From an uncultured Fidelibacterota bacterium (lineage in GTDB: Bacteria; Marinisomatota; Marinisomatia; Marinisomatales; UBA1611): a stretch of 5,626 bases of DNA. The notes beneath the pieces are model-generated. The model was not told the origin of the DNA, did not search any database, and saw only the letters and a program-made list of their open reading frames with translations. The translations under genes and the position numbers were made by a program. The stretch lies in NCBI GenBank assembly GCA_913041325.1, contig CAJWHU010000101.1, positions 1 through 5,626 on the forward strand, written 5' to 3'. Shown one piece after another: positions 1-5,626 of the stretch (position 1 is its first letter; each line of letters opens with the position of its first letter).

Positions 1-824
1 GCCTTCTCAACCTCTTTTACCGATCTAATGGCCATGAATCTTATCAGTAAATGAGGCTGTCCTAGATAACCTAGCCCCCAACTGAGACCGCCGATAGCAA
101 GGAATACTGCCTCATAACCACTTTTCCCGCCTAAAATTAAGGAGTTATGATTTTGGAAAATCAACTCTGCTTCCATCAAACCATTTATTATGGTCTTATC
201 CATTTGAAAAATGTGGATCAGTCCAGTTATGGGGAGGACAACTAATGTACCTATCATCAAAACACCTTGAATCAAGTCGGTCCAAGCAACAGCAAAAAAA
301 CCACCTAAAATAGTATATAGCGTTATTATAAATGCCCCAATAGAAATGCCGTAAATCGGATCTATTTTAAAAAGTGAATTGAGAACTTTTCCAGAAGCGT
401 GAAATTGGGCCGAAACGTAAAATAAAAAAAAGAATGAGATTATGATTGATGAAAAAAGCCTAATTACATTTGAATCGTCACAATACTTTCGATGCAGATA
501 CTCAGGTATTGTCAGGGCATTAAATTTTTCTGTCTCTGACCTCAATTTTTCGGCTATCAAATACCAAGATGATATTATGCCAAAGATTATACCAAAAACG
601 GCCCAGATTTCGCTCATCCCAATTACAATTGCAGCTCCTGGTAAAGCAAGTAATAACCATGCAGATTCGCCAGATGCCCTTTCAGAAAAGGCTGTAACCC
701 ATGGCCCCAACTTTCTTCCTGCTAGCAAGTATTCTTCTTGGGTTTTTGCTAATCTATAGGTCCAAATGCCAATGAAAAAAAGTATGGTTAAATATCCAGT
801 GAATATTATGCCCAGAAGCTGCAT
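1..824 (-). CDS. putP: Sodium/proline-type symporter (SSS family), C-terminus cut off
   Basis: This is the N-terminal 274 residues of a sodium:solute symporter, an inner-membrane carrier that couples Na+ entry to uptake of a small solute, proline in the best-known subfamily. The reading frame is open from the ATG at 824 to the left edge. Visible PutP-like landmarks, in order: a first hydrophobic helix (about residues 3-21), YLLAGRKLGPWVTAFS (32-47), LALPGAA (59-65), LGGFFAVAWTDLIQGV (about 175-190) and GYLGQPHLLIRFMA (252-265). The last is characteristic of the PutP branch (E. coli has GYFGQPHILARFMA). About 220 C-terminal residues, including the helix-9 sodium ligands, would lie outside the window. 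The start abuts the uppP stop (TAGATG) with no Shine-Dalgarno sequence, so translation is probably coupled. Oddity: the position equivalent to E. coli Asp55 reads Gly52, followed by Glu53 (ASGESAW), so proline and Na+ specificity are inferred, not shown. Another SSS substrate is possible. Confidence 0.88.
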   Translation of the reverse strand, partial: MQLLGIIFTGYLTILFFIGIWTYRLAKTQEEYLLAGRKLGPWVTAFSERASGESAWLLLALPGAAIVIGMSEIWAVFGIIFGIISSWYLIAEKLRSETEKFNALTIPEYLHRKYCDDSNVIRLFSSIIISFFFLFYVSAQFHASGKVLNSLFKIDPIYGISIGAFIITLYTILGGFFAVAWTDLIQGVLMIGTLVVLPITGLIHIFQMDKTIINGLMEAELIFQNHNSLILGGKSGYEAVFLAIGGLSWGLGYLGQPHLLIRFMAIRSVKEVEK

Positions 825-1583
825 CTATAAAAAGAGAGTTATGATTCCAATAGTAATACAATAGAAACCAAAATAATGGAATTTGCCATTTTTTAGCCAA
901 TTAATTAGCCATTTAAGTGAAAATAAACCAGTTAAAAAAGAACTGATCAGTGCTGCACCTGCCACATAAACAGATATTTGAAAATTAGTCCCAACATCTG
1001 CCATCATTATTGCTCCTGCACCAGATATTGCTGGTATTGCCAACAGAAACGAAAACCGGGCAGCCTCCTTTGGACTTATTCCTAAAAAAAGAGCGGTGCA
1101 AATTGTCATGCCACTCCTCGATACCCCCGGGAAAATTGCGAGTGCTTGAGCTAAACCAATGAAAATGGATTTCGTGGATGTAATTTGTTTATCTGCTTTT
1201 TTTAATAAAATTGATGAAAATAATATGGTCCCGGTGAAAATTAGAGATATTCCAACTAAGTTAAGATTATGAAATATGCTTTCGAAAAGATCTCTCATAC
1301 CAAGTCCAAAAAATCCAGCGGGTATGGTACCAATTATTATGAATGAAATGTATTTTTGAGTCTTTGGGGACATTATATCTTGAATAATAAGTCTGATCTC
1401 ATTGAAAAATACTACTAAAATACTGCCTAAAGTGCCAATATGTACTAGAATTTCAAACTCACTCCCACTATTAACTACTCCTAAAAATTTCTGGATAATC
1501 ACTAAGTGCCCAGAACTACTAATAGGTAAAAATTCTGTAACGCCCTGTACTATTCCTAATAATATTGCGTCATACAAGCTCAT
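825..1583 (-). CDS. uppP: Undecaprenyl-diphosphatase (UppP/BacA family)
   Basis: This integral inner-membrane phosphatase converts undecaprenyl diphosphate to undecaprenyl phosphate, recycling the lipid carrier used for peptidoglycan and other surface polymers. Overexpression of family members gives bacitracin resistance. Both signature motifs are intact. The first is VQGVTEFLPISSSGHL (residues 12-27), with Glu17, the Ser run 22-24 and His26 matching E. coli Glu21, Ser27 and His30. The second is FPGVSRSGMT (151-160), with Ser155 and Arg156 matching catalytic Ser173/Arg174. The E. coli Glu17 position is Gln13 here, a common variant. Hydrophobic stretches throughout fit the polytopic family fold. 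At 252 residues it is slightly shorter than the roughly 265-275 usual for the family. The ATG at 1583 is chosen because MSLYDAILLGIVQG aligns with the family N-terminus and an AAGGG sequence lies 7 nt upstream. It sits 35 nt after pgeF and directly precedes the symporter gene. Confidence 0.97.
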   Translation of the reverse strand: MSLYDAILLGIVQGVTEFLPISSSGHLVIIQKFLGVVNSGSEFEILVHIGTLGSILVVFFNEIRLIIQDIMSPKTQKYISFIIIGTIPAGFFGLGMRDLFESIFHNLNLVGISLIFTGTILFSSILLKKADKQITSTKSIFIGLAQALAIFPGVSRSGMTICTALFLGISPKEAARFSFLLAIPAISGAGAIMMADVGTNFQISVYVAGAALISSFLTGLFSLKWLINWLKNGKFHYFGFYCITIGIITLFL

Positions 1584-1590
1584 GGATCAT

Positions 1591-1595
1591 CCCTT
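1591..1595 (-). promoter_or_regulatory. Ribosome binding site of uppP
   Basis: The minus strand reads AAGGG, then 7 nt, then the ATG of uppP at 1583. This is the only clear Shine-Dalgarno-like sequence I see at an internal gene start in the window. It lies in the only real gap (35 nt, 1584-1618) and supports independent ribosome loading on uppP, whereas the neighbouring starts look coupled to translation of the preceding gene. Confidence 0.55.
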
Positions 1596-1618
1596 AATAT
1601 ATGTTCAAAATTTAAAAC

Positions 1619-2308
1619 TTACTGATTGATTCCAATAATCCCATACATTCTACCAGAACTTGAACCATCTCTACGATAAGAATGAAATCTATCCTCTCCA
1701 CAAAACGTACATTCTTTCATATTAAAAATTTTATGATCGTCAAAACCCTTGTTTATAAGATTATAAATTGCCTGGCCTTGTAGATTTATTTTCATAATAT
1801 TGTTGGGTAGATATTTTATGAAATTTTTATTGAATTTGCTTAAAATGTCATCTTTTACCTCGAAACAACACTCCTGTATCGAGGGACCTATGATCACTTC
1901 AAAATCATATAAATTATACTCCCTGTTTAATAGCAAATTAGAAGTAGCGTCTAAAATGCCATTAACCAACCCTCTCCAACCAGCATGCACGGCTCCAAAA
2001 ATAGGAAGTCTACGATGACAGAAGAATATTGGCATACAATCTGCCACCTGTATTGAGCAAGTATTTTGGATATTATTTGTAAAAACACCATCGCAGTTTG
2101 AAATTGTTCCACTATCTTGACAAAATGAAACGTTAGTTGAGTGCTCCTGTTCAGGTATAATTAAGTTTTTAAAATTGTAACCATTTTTTTTTGCAAATAC
2201 TGATCTCTCATTCTCAATGGGTGACGAAAAATTCTTTAATGAAAAACTCGCTTTTATTTTATGATTATAGAACTCAGGGATTATATCGAGCGAATCTTTT
2301 TTACTCAT
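1619..2308 (-). CDS. pgeF: Peptidoglycan editing factor PgeF (YfiH / laccase-domain family)
   Basis: A cytoplasmic metal-binding protein of the YfiH/YlmD/DUF152 family, long annotated as polyphenol oxidase or laccase. In E. coli it removes L-Ser misincorporated in place of L-Ala in the UDP-MurNAc precursor; the mammalian relative FAMIN/LACC1 acts on purine nucleosides. The three metal ligands are visible: His56 (EQEHS), Cys91 (VADCMPIFF) and His108 (AVHAGWRG). Downstream motifs are GPSIQECCFEV (141-151), a CTFC cysteine pair (200-203) and FHSYRRDG...GR (208-220). At 229 residues it is at the short end of the family, and the N-terminal motif normally like TTRxGGVS reads FSLKNFSSP (22-30). The ATG at 2308 lies inside the end of the preceding gene (8-nt overlap, ATGAGTAA) with no evident Shine-Dalgarno sequence, suggesting reinitiation. 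The family assignment is firm; the exact reaction in this organism is inferred from E. coli. Confidence 0.94.
   Translation of the reverse strand: MSKKDSLDIIPEFYNHKIKASFSLKNFSSPIENERSVFAKKNGYNFKNLIIPEQEHSTNVSFCQDSGTISNCDGVFTNNIQNTCSIQVADCMPIFFCHRRLPIFGAVHAGWRGLVNGILDATSNLLLNREYNLYDFEVIIGPSIQECCFEVKDDILSKFNKNFIKYLPNNIMKINLQGQAIYNLINKGFDDHKIFNMKECTFCGEDRFHSYRRDGSSSGRMYGIIGINQ
2301..2308 (-). other. ATGAGTAA overlap coupling the LpoA-like gene and pgeF
   Basis: The pgeF start ATG (2308-2306) lies in a different frame within the last codons of the LpoA-like gene, whose TAA stop is 2303-2301. No purine-rich ribosome binding site is at a useful distance; the nearest GGAAA is about 19 nt upstream. 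Reinitiation after the upstream stop is the likely route for pgeF translation. Confidence 0.75.
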
Positions 2309-4202
2309 TGACTGTAGTTAAATTGTTTCCATCGTAAACACCGACATTTTTTAATTTTTTATTCAAATACCGTAATACTTGTGCAGACCCGTTAACATTC
2401 TTGTTTTTTCCGGAAAATTTCAAAAATGTGTACTCCCCCCGATAATATTCCATCTTTTTTAGTCTCTCAATGAAATTTTTTCTATTAAAGGTACCTGCAT
2501 TTTTTATTTTTTGAATTAAAAATAAATTGTCAAAAGCCAGAGTATAATAATTGGCAAAAGAATCCATAGAGGCATTTGATATGGCAGAATTTACATCTGA
2601 AACAATATACATACCTTCAACATGAGGACCAATAACCTCCTGATTTAGCATTGGCATATTCAACCAATTTTCATTTCCAAATATTATAGTCTTAAAATTA
2701 TATATAGGTAACTGTGTCCCAATATATGTTAGATCCTCAGATCTAAGAGGAACATATATAGCTTCTAACGTCTCAAGAACTACCTTTGCAGAGTCTTTTT
2801 GATCCATTAGATCTTCCTCTTCAGGAGGTAGTTCAAAAAAATCTGCGACATCTACGTCAAACAGAGCATCTAGGCTATCAATTTCTAAATCCATCTGCTT
2901 GTTCCTCGTATCATTTTGAACCAGATCCCATGCTGCTCTTCTTATATTTTTTAACTGCCTCGATAAATTCTCTGGTTTACCAATGTACCATTCGATTGCA
3001 ACAGGATCTATTCCAAGCTGAAAACATTCGTCAATGAAAAAATCTGTTGTCAATTTTTGTTGCCCTTCTCCTGGGGATAAAACAGCAATATTCTTGAGAT
3101 TTAGCTCCTGAATCATTAATTGAGCAGTTCTTCTAGCAATAATTTCGGATGTTGGTGCAAGAAAAAATAGGTTTTTTGCTACATTAAATAATCCAGAGTG
3201 CTCAGATTTTGGAACTAGCACAGGCATAGTCGGATCTAAGGCAGCAACTGACAATATTGCTTCATCTGTGATTGGTCCAAGCACAGCCACTACAGAAGGA
3301 TCTGATTTTAACCTATTATAGATTGAGAAAATTTCTAGTGCGGAACTTTTAGTATCGTAAAGTATCAACCTTATGGAGGTTGAGTCGGCGTTTAGTTCAA
3401 AATAATCGGATAAACCTAATAAGTATGCATGACCTTTGTCTTTGTTTACCCCCGTCAAAGGCAGCATAACAGCTATGGTGACAGGTTTCTTAAAATTGTC
3501 TTCACTAATTTTTTTTAATTTTCCATACAATCCAGAAAAATATCCAGGCAATTCAAATGTGTTTATTTGATCCATCACATTATCCAGCTCATAAGAATCA
3601 CCATTTGTATAAGCTTTATATGCTTTTGCTAAATTAATTATTTCTCTATTAAAACTATTCCTCTCTCCAAACAATAAACTCTCAACTGTATTCTCGTCGA
3701 GTCCCATACTAATGGCATGATATATTCTTTCATCTATATCATTGAGATAAATGACATTTTCAATCTCAGTTCTAGCTCTGATATAATATTTAAATGCTAA
3801 AGTCGATTTTCCTCTTTCAAGAGCTATATCGCCGGATAAAATTAGCGCATCTACCTGATATGGTGATGAGGGGTAGTTGGAGTAAATTGATTTAAGGGTC
3901 TCGATAGCCTTCTCATGATTTTTTGATTGATACTGTGCCTTTGCCATCATTAGTTGTGCTGCTGGATCGCGATAAGATCTATGTTTTGATAGGATATTAC
4001 TGAACTGGATTTCTGATAAATTATATCTACCATTTCTGTAATTATCTGCTGCTACAATGAATTTTTGGTGGTATGATAAAGTGTCGAAGCCAGATGCAGA
4101 TACGCATGTGGAAAAAAGAGTGAGAATAATTTTCAGTTTAATATCCTTCTTAAGAATATTATTTGACTTTAATAGTTTTGGATATGACGAATTAAATTTC
4201 AT
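2301..4202 (-). CDS. Exported TPR plus type 1 periplasmic-binding-fold protein, LpoA/LppC-like
   Basis: A 633-residue exported protein. Residues 1-38 form a signal sequence with a long basic n-region, hydrophobic core IILTLF (25-30) and a possible cleavage region around VSASG (34-38). Cys33 follows LFST, a poor lipobox, so lipidation is doubtful. Residues about 48-149 look like three TPR/YfiO-like helical hairpins (for example AAQLMMAKAQYQSKNHEKAI at 81-100). From about 240 a type 1 periplasmic-binding fold begins: PVTIAVMLPLTG (240-251), VVAVLGPITDE (304-314), AIYVPLRSED (481-490) and IIFGNENWLN (506-515). This order matches E. coli LpoA (LppC/YraM), the outer-membrane activator of PBP1A. 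An acidic insertion (437-470) interrupts the second lobe. It starts on TAATG overlapping the previous stop and overlaps pgeF by 8 nt. The wall-synthase role is inferred from architecture and neighbours; it could instead be a ligand receptor. No ABC permease or ATPase gene is present in the window. Confidence 0.82.
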   Translation of the reverse strand: MKFNSSYPKLLKSNNILKKDIKLKIILTLFSTCVSASGFDTLSYHQKFIVAADNYRNGRYNLSEIQFSNILSKHRSYRDPAAQLMMAKAQYQSKNHEKAIETLKSIYSNYPSSPYQVDALILSGDIALERGKSTLAFKYYIRARTEIENVIYLNDIDERIYHAISMGLDENTVESLLFGERNSFNREIINLAKAYKAYTNGDSYELDNVMDQINTFELPGYFSGLYGKLKKISEDNFKKPVTIAVMLPLTGVNKDKGHAYLLGLSDYFELNADSTSIRLILYDTKSSALEIFSIYNRLKSDPSVVAVLGPITDEAILSVAALDPTMPVLVPKSEHSGLFNVAKNLFFLAPTSEIIARRTAQLMIQELNLKNIAVLSPGEGQQKLTTDFFIDECFQLGIDPVAIEWYIGKPENLSRQLKNIRRAAWDLVQNDTRNKQMDLEIDSLDALFDVDVADFFELPPEEEDLMDQKDSAKVVLETLEAIYVPLRSEDLTYIGTQLPIYNFKTIIFGNENWLNMPMLNQEVIGPHVEGMYIVSDVNSAISNASMDSFANYYTLAFDNLFLIQKIKNAGTFNRKNFIERLKKMEYYRGEYTFLKFSGKNKNVNGSAQVLRYLNKKLKNVGVYDGNNLTTVNE

Positions 4203-4204
4203 TA
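4202..4204 (-). other. TAATG stop/start overlap coupling the BamE-like and LpoA-like genes
   Basis: The TAA stop (4204-4202) of the BamE-like gene shares its last A with the ATG (4202-4200) of the LpoA-like gene. The only Shine-Dalgarno-like bases nearby are a weak GAG three nt upstream. This is the classic arrangement for termination-reinitiation and implies near-equal synthesis of two exported proteins. Confidence 0.8.
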
Positions 4205-5074
4205 CTCAATTGTGTGCGTCAACAATCCGTACTCAAATTGAAGATATGTTCGATTGCCCAGCTGGTCCTGATATATCCATTGCTCACTTTGTCCGTGCCT
4301 GCTCGAGGTAACATTGAGAGCGTCAGGATTTCCAATAGCAATACGAACTTGTTTATCACTCATTCCTATTTCAACATTTCCATCTAATATTTTTCTAATT
4401 GTATCCTTGCCCCAAGAATCGGGTAAGGGTGCAGATACGTAATAGTGATCTTTTTGACCAATTTTTTGCTTAATTCCGTTCCCATTGTATCTTACATAAC
4501 CCTCGTATCCTGACGAAGCTTTAACCTTGAACCAAATCGGGTGATCGGAATTACTATTTTGAAAGTGATTAACTTCCATTACTTTGACTTTTTCAAATCT
4601 AGAAAATTTATAATTGCTGAAGGTGTAGAAGCTCATGTAGTCATTTGTACTGTTGAGCCATATAAACCTTCCCATCATTTTTTCTGCCTCCACCTTAAAT
4701 TCTTCAAAAAGTAAATAGCTTGGGATTTGGAAACCAATTGATTTGTCATAATCCATTTTTATTTTATACTTTTTATTTTTTTCGTCTTCAATCACAAGAA
4801 ATTCATCATTGAATGTCTCACTCCTTCCAAGTATAGTAAACTTTTTATCTAAAAGTTTATGATATGGTACAAAACGGTTGCTGTGCATTTTAGACCATTT
4901 TCTGTTAAGATTCTGCAGGTTTTTATATGTACGATCCAGGTCTACAAAAGTTATGATTTTCCCAGACCAATTTACCGGCAATATATCTAGGTCTTTTTTT
5001 TGAAAGTAAGTACATGAAGAAGTAGAGAGTAGGATTATTTTTAAAATATAATTAATTATTGGCTTCTTGTACAT
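4202..5074 (-). CDS. Probable envelope lipoprotein with SH3-like region and C-terminal BamE (SmpA/OmlA)-like domain
   Basis: A 290-residue protein with an N-terminal export signal: basic start MYKKP, hydrophobic helix (about residues 6-16) and Cys21 after STSS, a weak but possible lipobox. The middle is rich in lysine, aromatic residues and predicted beta strands. About 160-200 (KVKVMEVN ... WFKVKASSGYEGYV) resembles a bacterial SH3-type barrel. The last 55 or so residues match the BamE/SmpA/OmlA pattern: VEIGMSDKQV (234-243), GNP (248-250), QWIY (265-268) and YLQFEYGLLT (277-286). BamE is a small lipoprotein of the outer-membrane protein assembly machine; this protein is much larger, so it is probably a different lipoprotein reusing the domain. 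I chose the ATG at 5074 because it puts the signal sequence at the very N-terminus and lies 5 nt after the MORN stop. An in-frame TTG at 5107 would add 11 polar residues and overlap the MORN gene. The specific function is unknown. Confidence 0.8.
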   Translation of the reverse strand: MYKKPIINYILKIILLSTSSCTYFQKKDLDILPVNWSGKIITFVDLDRTYKNLQNLNRKWSKMHSNRFVPYHKLLDKKFTILGRSETFNDEFLVIEDEKNKKYKIKMDYDKSIGFQIPSYLLFEEFKVEAEKMMGRFIWLNSTNDYMSFYTFSNYKFSRFEKVKVMEVNHFQNSNSDHPIWFKVKASSGYEGYVRYNGNGIKQKIGQKDHYYVSAPLPDSWGKDTIRKILDGNVEIGMSDKQVRIAIGNPDALNVTSSRHGQSEQWIYQDQLGNRTYLQFEYGLLTHTIE

Positions 5075-5079
5075 TGAGC

Positions 5080-5626
5080 TCAGTTGATTGGTTGTCCATC
5101 TTTCCAAACACCGATCCTCTTATCGCCATTAGGATAAGTAAATGTACCTTGTCCATCCATATTACCATTTTTAAACTCGCCTATATACTTGTTCCCGTTG
5201 GTGTATGTGAAGACACCTATTCCTTCTCTCCTACCACCTTTAAACTCACCAATATATAAATTTCCATTTTTAAATTTGTAAGTGCCTTGCCCTTCCATAA
5301 TGCCGTCAATAAAATCTCCCTCATAGGTGTTCCCGTTCCTAAAATTGTAGTTACCTTTACCATTTATTTGGTTATTTTTCCATTCTCCTGTATACGATTC
5401 CCCGTTGGTAAATTTACATTCTCCAATGCCCTCTCGCTTACCCTCCTTAAAATCGCCAATGTATTTATCACCATTTGCATAATCATATACCCCTTTGCCA
5501 TTTATTTTACCATCTTTGAAAATACCCTCGCAAATATCACCGTTTGAAAAAGTATAAATACCACTACCGCTCATTTTATCATTAGACCATGAACCACTGT
5601 ATGTGTTACCGTCAGCAAATTCGAAT
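5080..5626 (-). CDS. MORN-repeat protein, N-terminus cut off by the window edge
   Basis: The 181 visible residues consist almost entirely of MORN repeats. The frame stays open from the TGA at 5080 to the right edge, so the ATG at 5574 is an internal methionine inside a repeat (SNDKMSGSG), not the start. Eight copies of the turn motif NGD/NGN/NGE/DGN recur at exactly 23-residue spacing with no indel (turn glycines at visible residues 6, 29, 52, 75, 98, 121, 144, 167). Each full unit follows the pattern YxGxFxxGxxxGxGxYxxxNGx. MORN sheets form extended beta-hairpin rods; eukaryotic examples are implicated in membrane or phosphoinositide association and scaffolding. Bacterial roles are mostly undefined. 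No signal peptide or catalytic domain is visible, but the true N-terminus is outside the window, so an N-terminal enzyme or export signal cannot be excluded. It lies 5 nt ahead of the BamE-like lipoprotein gene, suggesting joint expression. Confidence 0.9.
   Translation of the reverse strand, partial: FEFADGNTYSGSWSNDKMSGSGIYTFSNGDICEGIFKDGKINGKGVYDYANGDKYIGDFKEGKREGIGECKFTNGESYTGEWKNNQINGKGNYNFRNGNTYEGDFIDGIMEGQGTYKFKNGNLYIGEFKGGRREGIGVFTYTNGNKYIGEFKNGNMDGQGTFTYPNGDKRIGVWKDGQPIN
5080..5626 (-). repeat. Tandem array of 69-nt MORN-encoding units
   Basis: Eight in-frame units of 69 nt (23 codons) tile this segment, the first and last incomplete. Period and register are perfect at the protein level, while the DNA copies have diverged, so this is an old protein repeat rather than a recent DNA tandem duplication. 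The variable xxGxG part reads MSGSG, INGKG, REGIG, INGKG, MEGQG, REGIG, MDGQG from first to last. The two REGIG copies are three units apart. Confidence 0.9.

Noticed and set aside
442..759. Plus-strand open frame of 105 codons
   Set aside because: It lies opposite the symporter gene, whose minus-strand frame encodes clear family motifs; the plus-strand product shows no recognisable motif or ribosome binding site.
1584..1592. Short palindrome GGATGATCC just before the uppP start
   Set aside because: It is only a 4-bp arm on each side, overlaps the space between ribosome binding site and start, and is easily expected by chance; there is no support for an operator or terminator.
1584..1618. 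Possible promoter or terminator in the pgeF-uppP gap
   Set aside because: The gap is only 35 nt, AT-rich, with no stable hairpin plus T-run and no correctly spaced -35/-10 pair.
4097..4113. Cys33 of the LpoA-like protein as a lipidation site
   Set aside because: The preceding residues LFST do not fit a lipobox well (Phe at -3, Thr at -1); a signal peptidase I site near VSASG is at least as plausible.
2301..4202. Interpretation as an ordinary amino-acid ABC-transporter binding protein
   Set aside because: The extra N-terminal TPR-like region, the length (633 residues) and the absence of permease or ATPase genes fit LpoA/LppC-type proteins better.
4057..4311. Plus-strand open frame spanning the BamE-like/LpoA-like junction
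   Set aside because: It is antisense to two convincing genes and to the translationally coupled junction, has no recognisable domain, and looks like a by-product of low GC content.
5287..5547. Plus-strand open frame with hydrophobic stretches opposite the MORN array
   Set aside because: Its repeated composition is the complement of the 69-nt repeats and carries no independent coding signal.

Overview
The window is a compact, AT-rich stretch of bacterial chromosome in which every supported gene lies on the minus strand, so it reads from right to left. Six genes are packed with almost no intergenic DNA: a MORN-repeat protein (cut by the right edge), a BamE-like probable lipoprotein, a LpoA/LppC-like TPR plus periplasmic-binding-fold protein, the peptidoglycan editing factor pgeF, the undecaprenyl-diphosphatase uppP, and a sodium/proline-type symporter (cut by the left edge). 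The order of transcription is MORN -> BamE-like -> LpoA-like -> pgeF -> uppP -> putP-like.

The junctions suggest one transcription unit: a 5-nt gap, a 1-nt overlap (TAATG), an 8-nt overlap (ATGAGTAA), a 35-nt gap with the only clear Shine-Dalgarno-like sequence, and a stop codon directly abutting the next start (TAGATG). No promoter or terminator is convincing inside the window, so the ends of the operon lie outside it.

The organism is probably a diderm (Gram-negative) bacterium. The BamE-like module and the LpoA-like architecture are both typical of proteins acting at the outer membrane or in the periplasm. The low GC content, short spacers and Na+-coupled transporter would suit a free-living aquatic or marine lineage, but the phylum cannot be fixed from the sequence alone.

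Functionally, the central genes point to cell-envelope construction. UppP regenerates the lipid carrier for peptidoglycan and other surface polymers, PgeF removes wrongly built peptidoglycan precursors, the LpoA-like protein may regulate a wall synthase or bind a periplasmic ligand, and the BamE-like lipoprotein may help outer-membrane assembly or attachment. The MORN protein at the head of the operon is the least expected member. The transporter at the tail may simply be carried along by transcription. There is no mobile element, CRISPR array, tRNA or rRNA, and no sign of recent transfer. The core genes are ordinary; what deserves a second look is the MORN / BamE-SH3-like / LpoA-like trio and several divergent motifs.
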